From contig JAKSZU010000004.1 in NCBI GenBank assembly GCA_026018925.1, positions 112,930,989 to 112,994,988 of the forward strand: a DNA stretch of 64,000 bases, written 5' to 3'. The notes beneath the pieces are model-generated. The model was not told the DNA's origin and made no database searches. It saw only the letters and a list, made by a program, of their open reading frames with translations. This document shows, piece after piece, positions 44,442-57,110 of this stretch; within the stretch, counting starts at the first letter, position 1; every line of letters begins with the position of its first letter. Made by a program: the position numbers and the translations under genes. The stretch is from Tupaia tana. Its lineage: Eukaryota > Chordata > Mammalia > Scandentia > Tupaiidae.

Positions 44442-44875
44442 AAAATTAGCCAGGTGCAGAAAGACAAATATCTCATTGTTTCATTTACATATGGACCTAA
44501 AAAAGTGGAACTCATAGAAATAGAAAGTACTATAGAATGATGGTTACCAGAAGCTGAGATGGGTGGCAGTGGGGTGGCAGGTAGGCAGGGGGCCAGGAAA
44601 TGAGGAAAAGAGAGATCTTAGTCAAAGGGCACAGAGTTTCAGTTAGACCTGGGGAATAAATTTTAGTGATCTATCGCACAGCATAGTTAATGTATGGTTA
44701 ATGGTTAATGTATTTTTCAAAATTTCATGGAAGTTCTCAATACCAAAGAAGATACGTAGATAAGGTGATTGATATGTTAATCATTTTGATTTATTATTTC
44801 TCAAATATATACCTATATCGGACATCACATTGCACCCATAATAATATCCAATTATTAATTGTCAGAACATTTTAA
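44442..44875 (+). mobile_element. L1 3' end, continued
   Basis: 'gccaggtgcagaaagacaaa' resumes the ORF2 end, then the 3' UTR ('gatggttaccagaagctgag', 'ggggaataaattttagtgat'). Confidence 0.82.
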
Positions 44876-44939
44876 ATATGTCATAAGAATTGTAATTGGC
44901 CATAAAACTAATACATAAATCAATGATATATGAAGCAAA

Positions 44940-45250
44940 AACTGTCCATAGAAAAGGAGGAATAAACAAATCTACAAGTACAGTTGTATGTTATTTTCTC
45001 TAAATAATTGATAGAACACATAGAAAATCAATGGGACTTAAGAAGAGTTAAATAACAATGTGAAATGACTTAATCAACATTTATGGGACAATTTGCTCAA
45101 CAAGAACAGCATAAATATTCTTTTCAAGTACACATAGAACATTCACCAATATAAACAGATAGATTGAATGTAAATTAGCTATCAGTACATTTAAAAGAAA
45201 CAAAATCATAGAAAGTATTTTTTTCCAATAACAATGGCATTAAACTAGAA
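44940..45250 (+). mobile_element. L1 ORF2 fragment (endonuclease-RT linker)
   Basis: 'ttcttttcaagtacacatag...acattcaccaatataaacag...aatggcattaaactagaa' follows the L1 linker order. It is a separate insertion from the preceding 3' end. Confidence 0.7.
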
Positions 45251-45254
45251 GATA

Positions 45255-45255
45255 A

Positions 45256-45308
<53 letters not shown>

Positions 45309-45330
45309 TACACATATATATATATTTTAA
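45255..45330. repeat. (TA)n(CA)n microsatellite
   Basis: TA repeats, then CA, then TA again. Confidence 0.95.
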
Positions 45331-45599
45331 ATGTATATAAATAAATAAATTTATATATATTCTCTATTTTAAATAAATAAACATATATAAATTTTCAAGC
45401 ATTCACAAAATAAACAACACACCTCAAAATGGCCCATGTTGTGGAAAAAGAGTATATAATCAAAGCATGTTCTTAATGAGCTAATTCTTTTTCTATGAGT
45501 TTTTATTAGACATCTTTATTCTCAGTTATTAATAAGTTATTTGTGTAGATTAACCCAATTTAAAGATGGGCTGGACTGAGGTGTATATCATGTTGGGTA

Positions 45600-46290
45600 A
45601 GATCTCTTTACAATCTAAATGTAAAGAGATCTGAATAAACAACTCTCTAAGGAAGACATACGAACAGCCAAAAAAGCATATGAAGAAATTCTCAACATTC
45701 CTCATCATAAGGGAGATGCAGATCAAAATCACACAATGAGATACTAACTAACCCTTGTCAGAATGGCAAAGATTAAAAAAGAAAAAAACTGGTAAGTGCT
45801 GGAGGGGATGTGGTGAAAGGGAAATACTCCTACACTGTTAGTGGGAATGTAAATTGGTCTAGCCACTGTGGAGAACAATATGGTGGTTGCTCAAAGACCT
45901 TCAAATAGAACTACCATATGATCCAGCAATTCCACTCCTGCATATCTACCCAAAGGACAGGAGAATACTCAGAAAAGTGCTTGCACAACTATATTTATTG
46001 CAGCATTATTCACAATTGCTAAGGCATGGAACCAATCCAAACGTCCACAAACAGAAGAATGGACTGAGAAAGTGTGGCACATTATACTCCATGGAATACT
46101 ACTAAGCCATAAAAAGCAAAGCCCTGGAAATTGACAGAAAGTGGACAAATATGGAAGATTTGTTGCTGAGTGAAGCAAGTCAGGCTATAAATGAGCGACA
46201 TTGTATGGCTCCACTTAACATATACCGACTGTCCGCACACTTATGGTAGAGACTGAAAGACTAGAAGATATAAAAGTATTAAAAATTGTT
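45600..46290 (+). pseudogene. L1 ORF2 C-terminal fragment, younger copy
   Basis: Better preserved than other L1s here. At 45887-46105, 72 codons stay open with LPYDPAIPLL and the cysteine-rich C-terminal region's surroundings. Upstream 45620-45880 carries 'aagacatacgaacagccaaa' and 'ggtggttgctcaaagacctt'. A frame break lies between the blocks; truncated at the 5' side. Confidence 0.92.
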
Positions 46291-46304
46291 ATGGACATTA
46301 GAGA

Positions 46305-46460
46305 CAAAGTGGAAGGAGAGTGTGGGAGGAGACTGGAAGAGAAGGGATTGTGGAATGACCATCCCTCATGGGGGGGGGGGGTGTTGATTTCTTACTTTCC
46401 CTCTCTCTCTTTTTGATCTTTCTGGCAAGTGCACACACCCTGTAGCAAAAACTAAAAGAA
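46305..46460 (+). mobile_element. SINE 3' half
   Basis: It begins at the 'ggaggagactggaagagaag' body motif, with a G-run at 46372-46382 and a normal tail. The head is missing. Confidence 0.8.
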
Positions 46461-47104
46461 AAAGAATTTAAGAATAACATCAGGTACTCAGAGAGTTCTT
46501 GTGTGGGAGAAATTGTATAGCATGAAGGTAAGAGGAAAATAGAAAAGGAAGAAATTCCTTCCTTCACTTCTACATGGTACCTTGAAATGTAGAAAACATT
46601 CTGTAGTCTTCTAGCTCCATCTCACTGTATGAGAAGAAAATTTCCCAATATTTCAATGTCTTTGTAGTTTACAAGAACAAAGTAAGGAGATATATTTGGA
46701 CAACACCCCACACACAACATGTGAAGTCCATCAGTTTCTTCCCTCTCTTCTTTCCCTTCTAATTTGCTTGCGGGGGGTGATGGCAGAAAGCCAGGTAACA
46801 GAGAAAAGTCAGTCTTGTAATGAGAATGTTCCTAGCATATTTCATAATTAAGAAGTTGATTAGAAATTAGCTAACATCTTGCTATAAAGCAAAGTGTATG
46901 ACTATAACCTTTTCCATTTCAGAAAACATACCAAAGTATCTAATATGAGATTCTGTTTGAAATTTGAAAGTTTGGGCTTTCCAAATCAAAATGTTTGCAA
47001 AACCTATTATTAATTTCATGGCAACCACTAATTATTGTTTCAATTTGGAAACTAGAATTGGCAAGTATGGAACAGATATCCCTATAAATATTTAATTTAA
47101 TATT
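46461..47104. other. unassigned sequence
   Basis: No gene or repeat recognised. Confidence 0.4.
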
Positions 47105-47265
47105 TAATACATATTATCAATGATAATTCCAAACATATTTTGAGTCAAGCACTCTTCTAAATATTTAATTGAATTATCTTGTTTGTTACACAAAATATTA
47201 TGTCAGCGGTATAATTCAGATGAGAAAATAAGGCATAGAGTGAGTTGGTAACATGTTAAAATTCT
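47105..47265 (-). repeat. MIR fragment
   Basis: Inverted MIR order: 'caagcactcttctaaatatt...ttgaattatcttgtttgtta...cagatgagaaaataaggcat'. Confidence 0.75.
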
Positions 47266-47800
47266 AAGCTTTCTAAGCTGGGAATTAATTGACATATATG
47301 CATGCACGTTTTGGCAGATGTATGAGTGTCTGTGTATGTTTGCATGAGATCATGTGTATGTATCTGGAGGGACTGACAGGGAACAAGAAAGTCACATATA
47401 TTATTCTAAGGAGTTAAAATATATTCTGTATTCTGGTAGTACCAAATTCATAGCTGCTGTGACTCTGATTCAGTAGATCTGTGTCGGCCTTCAGAACATA
47501 CATTTAAAAATATGTAAAATGTATAAATTTAAAAATGCATGTGATCATAGAAGAACAGACAATCACTTGATAATGAAAATCTTTTTTTATTTTTATTTTC
47601 TTTCATTTATTTATTTTTGCAGTTTTCCACAAACATTTACTTTACATAGCAAAAAATTTTAGCCCATACTCCATAATTCTTGACAGTTTACAAACAACTT
47701 TCAAAATTTCAAAATACTGAATTTTAAAGATAATGTTCAAAATATGTCTTATAATTTTGTATAATTTTATAACTCTATAACAACAGAAGCAGTATGGTTT

Positions 47801-47803
<3 letters not shown>
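47266..47803. other. unassigned AT-rich sequence
   Basis: No gene recognised. Confidence 0.4.

Positions 47804-47897
<94 letters not shown>
47804..47897. repeat. (TA)n(GA)n microsatellite
   Basis: About 45 bp TA then about 49 bp GA. Confidence 0.97.
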
Positions 47898-47898
<1 letters not shown>

Positions 47899-47945
47899 AG
47901 ACACTCGGTATATATTAAGTGGGGACATACAATGCCTCTCCTTCA
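47898..47945 (-). mobile_element. L1 3' UTR fragment
   Basis: It matches 22126-22176 almost base for base ('tatattaagtggggacata...atgcctctcc'). Confidence 0.65.
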
Positions 47946-48397
47946 TAGTTTTTAAGCATATGTGTGATATAACTAGAGTTGAGTTTTAGAAAACTTATTC
48001 TTGAAAATATTATAGAAAATGCATTTAAAAAAAGCAGCATGTTTACCATGCTTTTGCAGCAAGTGGTTTATGATGAAGGTCTTGTGTAAGACAAAGACAG
48101 TGGCAGGGGGAATAGAAATCAAGGGACTGATTTTGATGATATTAATGGAGAAAATATAGAGGTTAATATGGACTTTGGCTAGGTCCCAGCCTACTTTTTA
48201 ATTAATCATTTTCTGCTGTCTGAGATGTGTTCCATATGTTTTTCACTTGTTCTTATCTCCTTTGACTCTTTGGTTCTTTTTCCATAAATAACCACCTCTA
48301 TCTTATACCCTCCATTTTTCAGTCCTTATCAGCCTATACACAAGCTTACATCTCTCCTACCCTAAAAGAAATAAAGTACTCACATGTGCAGGGTATC
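47946..48397. other. unassigned sequence
   Basis: No gene or repeat recognised. Confidence 0.4.
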
Positions 48398-48815
48398 TTA
48401 GTCTGCTTTTGCATTGTTAACTGAAATATCTGATCTTTGGTGATTTTATATAGAAAATAGAGGCTTATTTACAACTCACTATTCTGGAAGCTGGGAAGTT
48501 CGAAGACATAGCTCTACAGCATGGCTGATGGAAGTACAGAGGTGGTAGATAGGTGCCAAGAGAGCCAATAACTTGCTCTTTTTCTCTCTTCTGCTCTTGT
48601 ATAGCAACCAGCTCTCATTAGAACTAACCTTTTCTTATGATATCTAAAACTTACTGGTTCTCTTGGGAAGTTATTAATGTATTCATAAGAGTGTTGCTTC
48701 CATGATGTTGTCACCATGAATCAATCACTGCCAATAGCTCTCACCTCCTCCTAGCAGCAAATCCCAAAATATGAAACTCTGGGGGACAAATGGTAATCCG
48801 AGCCATAATACATGG
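48398..48815 (-). mobile_element. MaLR-type LTR (THE1/MST/MLT group)
   Basis: The inverted order 'tatcttagtctgcttttgca', 'ttctggaagctgggaagttc', 'gccaagagagccaata', and 'gaatcaatcactgccaatag...cagcaaatcccaaaatatga' follows MaLR LTRs. Exact ends not set. Confidence 0.6.
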
Positions 48816-48824
48816 CACAGGCGG

Positions 48825-49060
48825 GGTGTGCTGCAAATGTTGAAGACAATGTGGAAAAGCTTGGAGTTCACATCCCAGGTCTACCTCAACATGTGGGGAA
48901 TCCCCAAGGCTATGCCCAAGATCCTAGCTAGCTACAGGGCTTAGGGGATGATTGTGTCATGGGGATCTTTTCAAGGGTATTTCTTCTTTTCTCTTTTTAT
49001 AGGAGATAGAGGTTGTCTTTTGTTTTGTTTTGTTTTTAATTCACACACGTACAAACACAA
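48825..49060 (+). repeat. old SINE-like repeat
   Basis: Head-like 'ggcggggtgtgctgcaaatg', box-B-like 'ggagttcacatcccagg', then 'tatgcccaagatcct', as in the long SINE. Strongly diverged. Confidence 0.45.
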
Positions 49061-49429
49061 AAAAAATTCCATGGCCTGTTGTGAAAAAGAAATCTCAAAC
49101 ACTGTGATACTAAATTAATTCAGTCATTAAAAATAAGATGTATCAATATCTATCAAAATTTTGCATGCTCACACTTGGTAACCTAGCAAATTATTACTCT
49201 GATGTCTTTATCCTTTAGAAATATCCATACAACTGTCCAAATATTTATGTTTGAGGACATGAGTTTTCCAATTGCTTGAATGAGTAAGCAATTAGGGAAA
49301 AAAAGAAAACAAAACAAAACAAAACAAAAAACCTTAGCCTAATTGGCCCTCAGTGGAAGAATATTTCAATAAATTACATTTTATTCATAGTATTGAATGT
49401 TGTCACTGGTAAAAATAATACAAGAATTA
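49061..49429. other. unassigned AT-rich sequence
   Basis: No gene recognised; (AAAAC)n at about 49303-49332. Confidence 0.4.
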
Positions 49430-49919
49430 CATCAGCAAGATGGTGAAATAGGAGAATCCAGCCCTTATACTCCCAAAGAAACATCAATTTTGACAACCAT
49501 CTACAAATGAGAATAAATAACTCTATAGGAACTTGAGAATTCAGTAGATTCAGGCATCCCAGTCAAGCCAAAATCTGAGAAGGAACACATTGAAGAGAGC
49601 ATGAAGAGCAGTTTCACTTTCCATGTCTCAACACTGCCCCAAGTAGCATATCTCAGTTCCAAGAAAGACACCCTCAGTCCAGGATTTCTCCCACAGGATA
49701 AATAGCAGAATGAGCACTTAGATCCACACCCCTAGCCTCCTGGTTCATCACCCAGGAGACCCACTTTAGCCTCATCCCACTCAGATCATGGAGGAGATGA
49801 TCCAAATAGTATAAATTAATCTTGGAGTGAAGCATAAGGGAAACAATAACAAAGGTCATATAAGAAAGAAATGAAGTAGAGGCTAGAAAAACAACATAAA
49901 ATATAAGCCACGCTGAAGT
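49430..49919 (+). mobile_element. L1 5' UTR fragment
   Basis: 'atcagcaagatggtgaaata' then 'tcccaaagaaacatcaattt' is the L1M-type 5' UTR start. Confidence 0.6.
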
Positions 49920-50202
49920 TTTTTTTTTCTTTTTTGGAGAGTTTTTTTTTTTTTTTTTTTTTTTTGCCATAGGGCACGTGCGCTTGCCAGACAGACAGAG
50001 AGAGACATAGAGAAAGCGAGGAATCACCCCCCAGGGGGGATGGCCATGCTGCAATCCCTTCTCCTCCATTCTCCTCTCGGGATCTTGGGCATGCACGCAC
50101 ACGCACCTGGCGTGATTTTTAAGCCACTGGGTCCGGGATGTGAACCACGGTCGACTACGTGGGAGTCCAGTGACATAGCCATTATGTTAACTACTGGTCC
50201 CC
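49920..50202 (-). mobile_element. tRNA-derived SINE, long T-tract
   Basis: Long-form copy inserted in L1 sequence. A 25-T run lies inside the 'ggagaggttttt' segment (49944-49966), so the tail and the internal T-stretch have merged. Confidence 0.9.
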
Positions 50203-51068
50203 AAGTTTTTAAAAAGATAAACAAAATTAATAAAACTTTTCCTTGATTGTTTAAGAAAAAAAATTAAAAACACTTAAGAGAATAAAATTATATGTGGAGG
50301 CGACATCACAATTAATATAACAGAAGTACAAAGGCTCATAAGAGAATACTATGTGTAATTACATGCCAACAAATTGGATAGTCTAGAATAAATATTTCTA
50401 AAAAAATGCAACCTACCAAAGTTGAAACATGAAAAGAGAAAATCTGAATAGACCAATAGTGAGTAAGGAGATTGAATCACTAACTTAAAACCTTCCAAGA
50501 ATCAAAAGTCTAGGATCAGAACGCTTTACTGGTGAATTCTATGAAACATTTAAAGAAGATAAATGCCAATATTTAACAAACTCTTTATAAACATTGAAGA
50601 AGAGAGAACATTTTTAAACACATTTTGCCATAGTAAGAAAGTCAGAGAAGAACTAAATGAGAAAATAATACTACAGAGTAATATCTTCGATGAATGAGTT
50701 GCAAAAATTCTCAACAAAATACTACTAAACTGGACTCAATAGCCCATTAAAAGGATCATACACCACAACCAAATATAATTTATCCCTTAGATGCAAGGAT
50801 GGTTCAACATTCACAAATCAATAAATGTGATACATTATATTAGCAAAATGAACCACATGAATAATATAGTCATCTCAGTAGATGTAAAAGAAAAGCCTTA
50901 CAACTAATGTTATCAGTAAAGTTGCAAGATACAAAAATCGGCATAACATTGTAACAAGCATTGGTAAGGACGCAGAGGAGTGGGAACACTGGTACACTAT
51001 GTATCAGTGTGGATGTTCCTCAAAAAAATCAAAACTCAAATCATAGCAATAGCAAAGAAAATTAAATC
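50203..51068 (+). pseudogene. L1 ORF2 fragment (RT N-terminal part)
   Basis: 'actggtgaattctatgaaac', 'ttatcccttagatgcaagga' and 'tcaacattcacaaatcaata' are ordered RT segments. Frames broken. Confidence 0.85.
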
Positions 51069-51079
51069 ACTATTTCAGT

Positions 51080-51156
51080 GGCCAGATTATGGTGCAACAC
51101 TTTTACAAGGCTGACCTATGTGGAAAAGTTCCAGGTTCATGTTTGTAGACCTCCCT

Positions 51157-51196
<40 letters not shown>

Positions 51197-51250
51197 CCCT
51201 CTCTTTTGCTCTCTCTGGCTCATGAAAGAAATAAACAATTTTTAAAACAT
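51080..51250 (+). mobile_element. short-form SINE in L1
   Basis: Head 'ggccagattatggtgcaaca', CT tract, tail 'ggctcatgaaagaaataaac'. Perfect duplication 'cactatttcag' (51069-51079, 51251-51261). Confidence 0.85.
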
Positions 51251-51261
51251 CACTATTTCAG

Positions 51262-52120
<859 letters not shown>

Positions 52121-52130
52121 AAATAGGTGT

Positions 52131-52312
52131 GGGGGCCGACAGGTGGCGTGGTGGTTAAGGCACTAGATTCCCACATTGGCTGACCACTATTTGAGACCTG
52201 GATCTGGTGGCTTGTTTTCTCAATCCCCCCTCCCCATTCAATTAAAATAATAATGATGATTATGATGAATAAAATTAAATAATTAATAAAATAAATTTTA
52301 AAAAGAAAAAAA
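52131..52312 (+). mobile_element. short-form tRNA-derived SINE
   Basis: Head 'gggggccgacaggtggcgtg', CT/C tract, tail 'caattaaaataataatgatg'. Inserted next to the L1 A-tail. Confidence 0.88.
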
Positions 52313-52394
52313 TATATACCAACTTGGGATGTGTTCTAATATATATTAAGTCATAATGATAAATTTTGTAGTGGCAGAAGGATTTTTCCCTCTG

Positions 52395-52602
52395 AGACTT
52401 GCTGAAAATCACTAATAATAGGCAGATTAGTAAAGGGAGAGGCATACGGGTTGAATGTATACACATATACATGGGGATTATACAAAATCATGGCTCAGAG
52501 ATGTGTCAGACGACTGAAATTTTTACAGCCTGTACTGGCTTGGAGTTTAACTATGAAAAGGTGAGGGGTGAAAAATGCAAAGATGCAAAGATTTTTCTGT
52601 TT

Positions 52603-52670
<68 letters not shown>

Positions 52671-52885
52671 CTGGGCCAAATGTCAGACGTCTAATGTCCT
52701 TCCTATGCTCAGAGACTAAGGAGTAGCTTGGCTGCTTATTTTACTGAATTAAATAGATGTAAATTTCTTTCACAAAAGGTCATTTTTTTGTTTTAATTTG
52801 AAGTTGTAGTGTCTGTCAACCTCTAAATAGTTATCTCAAAATATGCCAAAATAGTGTTTCAGGGTGACATATTTGTCTCCTCACA
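52395..52885 (+). repeat. diverged tandem duplication, copy A
   Basis: Aligns in order with 53055-53475: 'gctgaaaatcactaa', 'gagaggcatacggg', 'ggctcagaga', 'ggccaaatgtcagacgtcta', 'gatgtaaatttctttcacaa', 'ctctaaatagttatctcaaa'. Family not identified. A 64-T run (52607-52670) is inserted in this copy only. Confidence 0.7.
52607..52670. repeat. 64-base T homopolymer
   Basis: Uninterrupted T-run, not attached to a recognisable SINE on either side; absent from the paired copy B. Assembly length may be inexact. Confidence 0.95.
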
Positions 52886-53054
52886 ATCACATGATAATAA
52901 TAATGCACAATTCTAATCATTCAAAGAATGCATGTGGGATGAAACATGGAATTAAAAAGGGACATTTTCAGGATTTTCTTTTCTATACAATATGTACAAT
53001 ATAGCTTATGTTTTATAATAATTGTGTGCTGATTGTAGAAGCAATGGATCTTGC

Positions 53055-53475
53055 CTCTGATGTTAGCTGAAAAATCACTGACAAATATGAAGATCAGTGA
53101 GAGAAAAGGCATACAGCTCTATTTTAACATACATATGTGCATATGGGAACCATACAAAGTACAGCTCAAGGAAAACCCAAATGACTAAAGGTTTTAGCAG
53201 AGGTTTGTAGTTAAGCTAAGGGTGCAGGAGAAGAAATTCAAAGAACCTTTGTTTTGGGGTCAGGTGTCAGACCTTTTACCTTCCTGCCTCATTCCAGCAA
53301 ACCTATGGCAAATAAAATACAATAATAGTAAAGGTATTTCTCAGGAAAGGCTCCTGGCATTTGCTTCTGATTTTTCTGATGTAAATTTCTTTTCCAAAGG
53401 TTATCAAGTTAATTCTAATATTTGTATATCCTCTGAATAATTCTCAAAATATGACAAAGAAATATCCCCACCATA
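53055..53475 (+). repeat. diverged tandem duplication, copy B
   Basis: Partner of 52395-52885: 'gctgaaaaatcactgac', 'agaaaaggcatacagctc', 'tcaggtgtcagacctttt', 'gatgtaaatttcttttccaa', 'ctctgaataattctcaaaat'. Confidence 0.7.
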
Positions 53476-53480
53476 TAAAT

Positions 53481-53768
53481 CTTTTCTTTTCTTTTCTTTT
53501 CTTTTTTTCTGTTCTTTTCTTTTAGGTTTTTTTGTCATAGAGCACATGTGCTCACTGGAGAAAGAGACAGAAAGAGGTAAGTTGAGAAATCACCTCCTGG
53601 GGTGATGCCCAAGCCACAATCCCTTCTCCTCCATTCTCTTCTCAAGATTTTAGGCACATATGTACATATGCTACACATGAGTTTCAAGCTGTCAGGTCTG
53701 AGATTCAAACTGTGGTCACCCATGTGGGAGTCCAGCGCCTTAACCACCACGTCACCTACCTGTGGACC
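53481..53768 (-). mobile_element. tRNA-derived SINE, older copy
   Basis: It starts with (CTTTT)n grown from the tail; long body; inverted head 'cttaaccaccacgtcaccta'. Confidence 0.85.
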
Positions 53769-53988
53769 CCATACTGCATAAATCTTCTACAGATATATTC
53801 TTTCCCCAATTTTTCTATCATAACAAAGACTTTGGAAAATTATAGTTTTGCTTTTTTAAAGATCTTTGGTAGAGAAAATGATAAAGACAGAAAGAAAAAT
53901 GTTATCCATAATTTTAGAATCCCAACACAATCATTTGTTGTCTTAGATCCTTTCCAACATTATGGAAGTAAAGGAATAAACTAAAGCC
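53769..53988. other. unassigned sequence
   Basis: No gene or repeat recognised. Confidence 0.4.
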
Positions 53989-54005
53989 CACTACCTGCTT
54001 TTCTT

Positions 54006-54271
54006 TTTTTTTTATTTTTGGAGAGGTTTTTGCTATAGGGTGCATGCGCTCGCCAGACAGACAGACAGAGACAGAGAGACAGAAAGCGAGAAAGCACCCC
54101 CCCAGGGGGGATGGCCACGCCACAATCCCTTCTCCTCCATTCTCCTCTCAGGATCTTGGGCACGCATGCACACGAGCCCGGCATGAGTTTAAGCCACTGG
54201 GTCTGGGACTCGAACCGCGGTCGACTACGTGGGAGTCCAGCGACATAGCCATTACACTAACTGCTGTTCTC
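54006..54271 (-). mobile_element. tRNA-derived SINE with target duplication
   Basis: 'ccactacctgcttttct' (53989-54005) and 'ccactacccgcttttct' after the element. Confidence 0.94.
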
Positions 54272-54670
54272 CCACTACCCGCTTTTCTGAATAAAATTTC
54301 GCTAGAAACAGTCATTTGTTACATATTGTCTATGGTTGCTTTCATGAAACCGTTATAGTTTTTTGTTTACATGTTCGAATTCTCCACTGGTCCATAAGCT
54401 CCTAGTATTATCATTTTAGTCTTTGCAGATTCAGTTCTTAAAAAAAAAACAAATAACAGTGCTGATCATTCAATAGATATTTGTGTATCAGATAATCATG
54501 TATTATGAACACAAGACACCATATTAACTTATTTTCAATTGTGAAAAGAACAAAATGTATGCCTACTAAAGATGTTCCCCATGTCAGCATGTAGATTCGA
54601 ATGAATCTTCTTGCCAACCCTAAAAATTCCAACATATAGACAACAATATGTAAATAATCTAAGAAAACTT
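54272..54670. other. unassigned sequence
   Basis: No gene or repeat recognised. Confidence 0.4.
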
Positions 54671-54671
54671 T

Positions 54672-54823
54672 GAGACAGACAGGTGGTGTGGTGGTTAAGG
54701 TGCTGGACTCCCATATGCCTAATGATGGTTTGAGTCCCCGGCTTGGTGGCTTGCTTTCTCACTCTTCTCTGTCTCTCTCTGCCTCTCTCTGATCAAACTG
54801 AAGAATAATAAAATAAATAAATA
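54672..54823 (+). mobile_element. short-form tRNA-derived SINE
   Basis: Head 'gacaggtggtgtggtggtta', box-B-like 'ggtttgagtcccc', CT tract, 'gatcaaactgaa' tail. The next SINE inserted in its A-rich tail. Confidence 0.88.
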
Positions 54824-54832
54824 ATGATTTTT

Positions 54833-55111
54833 TTTGTGTGTATGTAGTTTTCTTTTTCTTTTTTTTTTTTTTTTATAGGGTGCGTGTGCTCACCAGAGAG
54901 ACAGAAAGAGACAGAGAGACAGAAAGTGAGAAATTACCCCCCCCAGAGGGGTGGCCACACTGCAATCCCTTCTCCTCCATTCTCCTCTTGGGATCCTGGG
55001 CATGCATGCACACGTGCCCGGTGTGAATTTAAGCCACTGGGTCTGGGGCTTGAACAGCGGTCGACTACAGGGGAGTCCAGCGACATAGCCATTACATTAA
55101 CTGCTGATCCC
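54833..55111 (-). mobile_element. tRNA-derived SINE in the tail of another
   Basis: 'aataatgattttt' on both sides is the tail of the preceding SINE, giving a clear order of events. Confidence 0.93.
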
Positions 55112-55202
55112 AATAATGATTTTTAAAAATTTTTTAAAAATCTAAAACTTCTTCTGAATAGAAAAGTGATAAATCAGATCCTTAAAAAGGATCAGTTTAG
55201 TT

Positions 55203-55461
55203 GGAACCAGCAGATGACGTAATGGTTACTTCATCAACTCCCATATAATTGACTGCAGTTTGAGTCTGGGACCTGGCAGCTTAAAACTCACACTGGGCGC
55301 ATATGTGTGCATGCCCAAAATCCTTCGAGGACAATGGAGAAGGGATTGTGGTGTGATCATCCCCCCTAGAGAGTGATTTCTCACTTTCTTCCTCGCTGTC
55401 TCTCTCTCTGGTTAGCGCAAGCACTCTTTAGAAAAAAATCTCTTTAAAAAAAGAAAAAAAA
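55203..55461 (+). mobile_element. tRNA-derived SINE with target duplication
   Basis: 'atcagtttagtt' (55191-55202) and 'atcaggttagtt' (55462-55473). Moderately diverged. Confidence 0.92.
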
Positions 55462-55473
55462 ATCAGGTTAGTT

Positions 55474-55932
55474 AATTACTGTATGTGTAAGAATATTGTT
55501 AAAACTACTCTAACAGAGATCTAAAAATAGAGGCTTAGGAAAAATAAACAATTTGTCTTCACAAATAGTTAGATGATTTGGGGGTCCAGGGAACTTTATC
55601 CACTGAGGTCAACAAAGAATCATTTCTTTCCATGTTGTTGCAACACCCAAGATACGTTGCCTTAATTGCTTTCCCATCACCACATCAAGAAGACAGTGAG
55701 TGAAGAGCTTCCTTTCAGGTGTATGAGCTGAACATGGTATATGCCATTTCTACTCATGTTCTATTTGCCAGTATTGACTCATTTTACCATATCTAGGTGA
55801 AAGGAAAGCTAGGAGATCTACCTGGAAAGCTGTCTCATATCACGTTTCCCTAAATGGGACTTCAGATAAGATATTGGTTAGTTGTGATATCTCATGGAAT
55901 AATAACTTTAAACAACAGTTACAAACAAGATT
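55474..55932. other. unassigned sequence
   Basis: No gene recognised; GC content slightly above its flanks. Confidence 0.4.
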
Positions 55933-56324
55933 GATGCCGGAATGGGAAGAGTTCCTTGTTCTAGAGGCCCAAAATCAGGTCCATGTCACCCACAAAGAAA
56001 CAAAACTTGGTAAATAAGGAAAGGAATTTATTCAGTGAGGCCAACACCAGGGAGAGAACAGATCAGAGTCTATACCATCTCCACCACAGTGGACAAGATA
56101 CAAAGCTTATATAGGGAAGAAACAAAAGGGGGGACAAATTATTCATTGTCTTGGGGCAAAAATGAGGAGGCTATGAGGAGGACTTTTTATTACTTTTGAC
56201 TGTATCATAAGGAGACTGGCAACCTTATGAGGTGGCTACTGCTACTTGGGCAATTTTCATATTTCCTGTTATGGTGGGCAGGGTGGAAACACTGGTTCAA
56301 TATTCTGCAAGGGATGACTCCACA
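55933..56324 (-). mobile_element. possible LTR (minus)
   Basis: 'gaatttattcagtgagg' at 56026-56042 looks like an inverted AATAAA region, and 'aagcttatataggg' like an inverted TATA. Ends are approximate; no exact duplication found. Confidence 0.4.
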
Positions 56325-56830
56325 TTGGGAGAATGGACTAGTGTTCTACTGCTGTGTTAGAAATTGCCACATAGCAGTTTAAAACAGCATTCAGTCATTA
56401 TTTCAAAGTTCTGCGAAAGAAAAGCCCTAGTGGGCTTGGTTTGCTTCTACATTTAGGGTCTCTAATGCCCAAAGTCAAGATGGAGTCTTAAGTGTACTGT
56501 TATCTGGGAGATATGAAAGAGTTTGCTTCCAGGCTCAGTTAAGATTCCAATTCCTTGCAGTGGGAGAAATGAGGTCCCCATTTTCTTGATGACTGTCTCA
56601 GCTCCTCATGGCCACCTACTTCTCATGTGGTTCACTTCATCTTCAAAGGATCGAAGGGTTTGTCAAGTCCTTTTCTTGCCTAAAATCTGTCTGTGTTCTC
56701 CTTTAGCCATCAGCTAGAAAAATCTTTCTGCTTTTAAAATCTCACATGATTATAAAGGACCTACCTGGATATTGTAAGTTAATGTCATCTGTACCACATA
56801 CCATATAAAAATCACAGAATAGTCCATCAT
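56325..56830. repeat. unclassified old repeat
   Basis: 'ctgctgtgttagaaattgcc...gcagtttaaaacagcattca' resembles a common interspersed mammalian repeat, but I cannot name the family with confidence. Confidence 0.35.
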
Positions 56831-57110
56831 GTTCATACATTCCAAGCAATAGGGAATGGAATCTTGAGAGGACTATTTTTAACATTTTGCATACCAAGGA
56901 AAACAACCAGTAATCACTACAAGTTCTAACAAGGAAAACAAGATAATTAAAAAAAAATTGCCTTTATCTCATAAATAGAAAAATTAAAAAGAGAACAATA
57001 AGACTAAAACTGAAACTGGGCAGCTTTCTAATCAGTACCTCTTAATTGGAAAAAATATTCCAAAATAGCTGAAATTAGTAGATCATTTACTAAAATATTT
57101 GTATGTTCCT
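56831..57110. other. unassigned AT-rich sequence
   Basis: No gene recognised. Confidence 0.4.
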
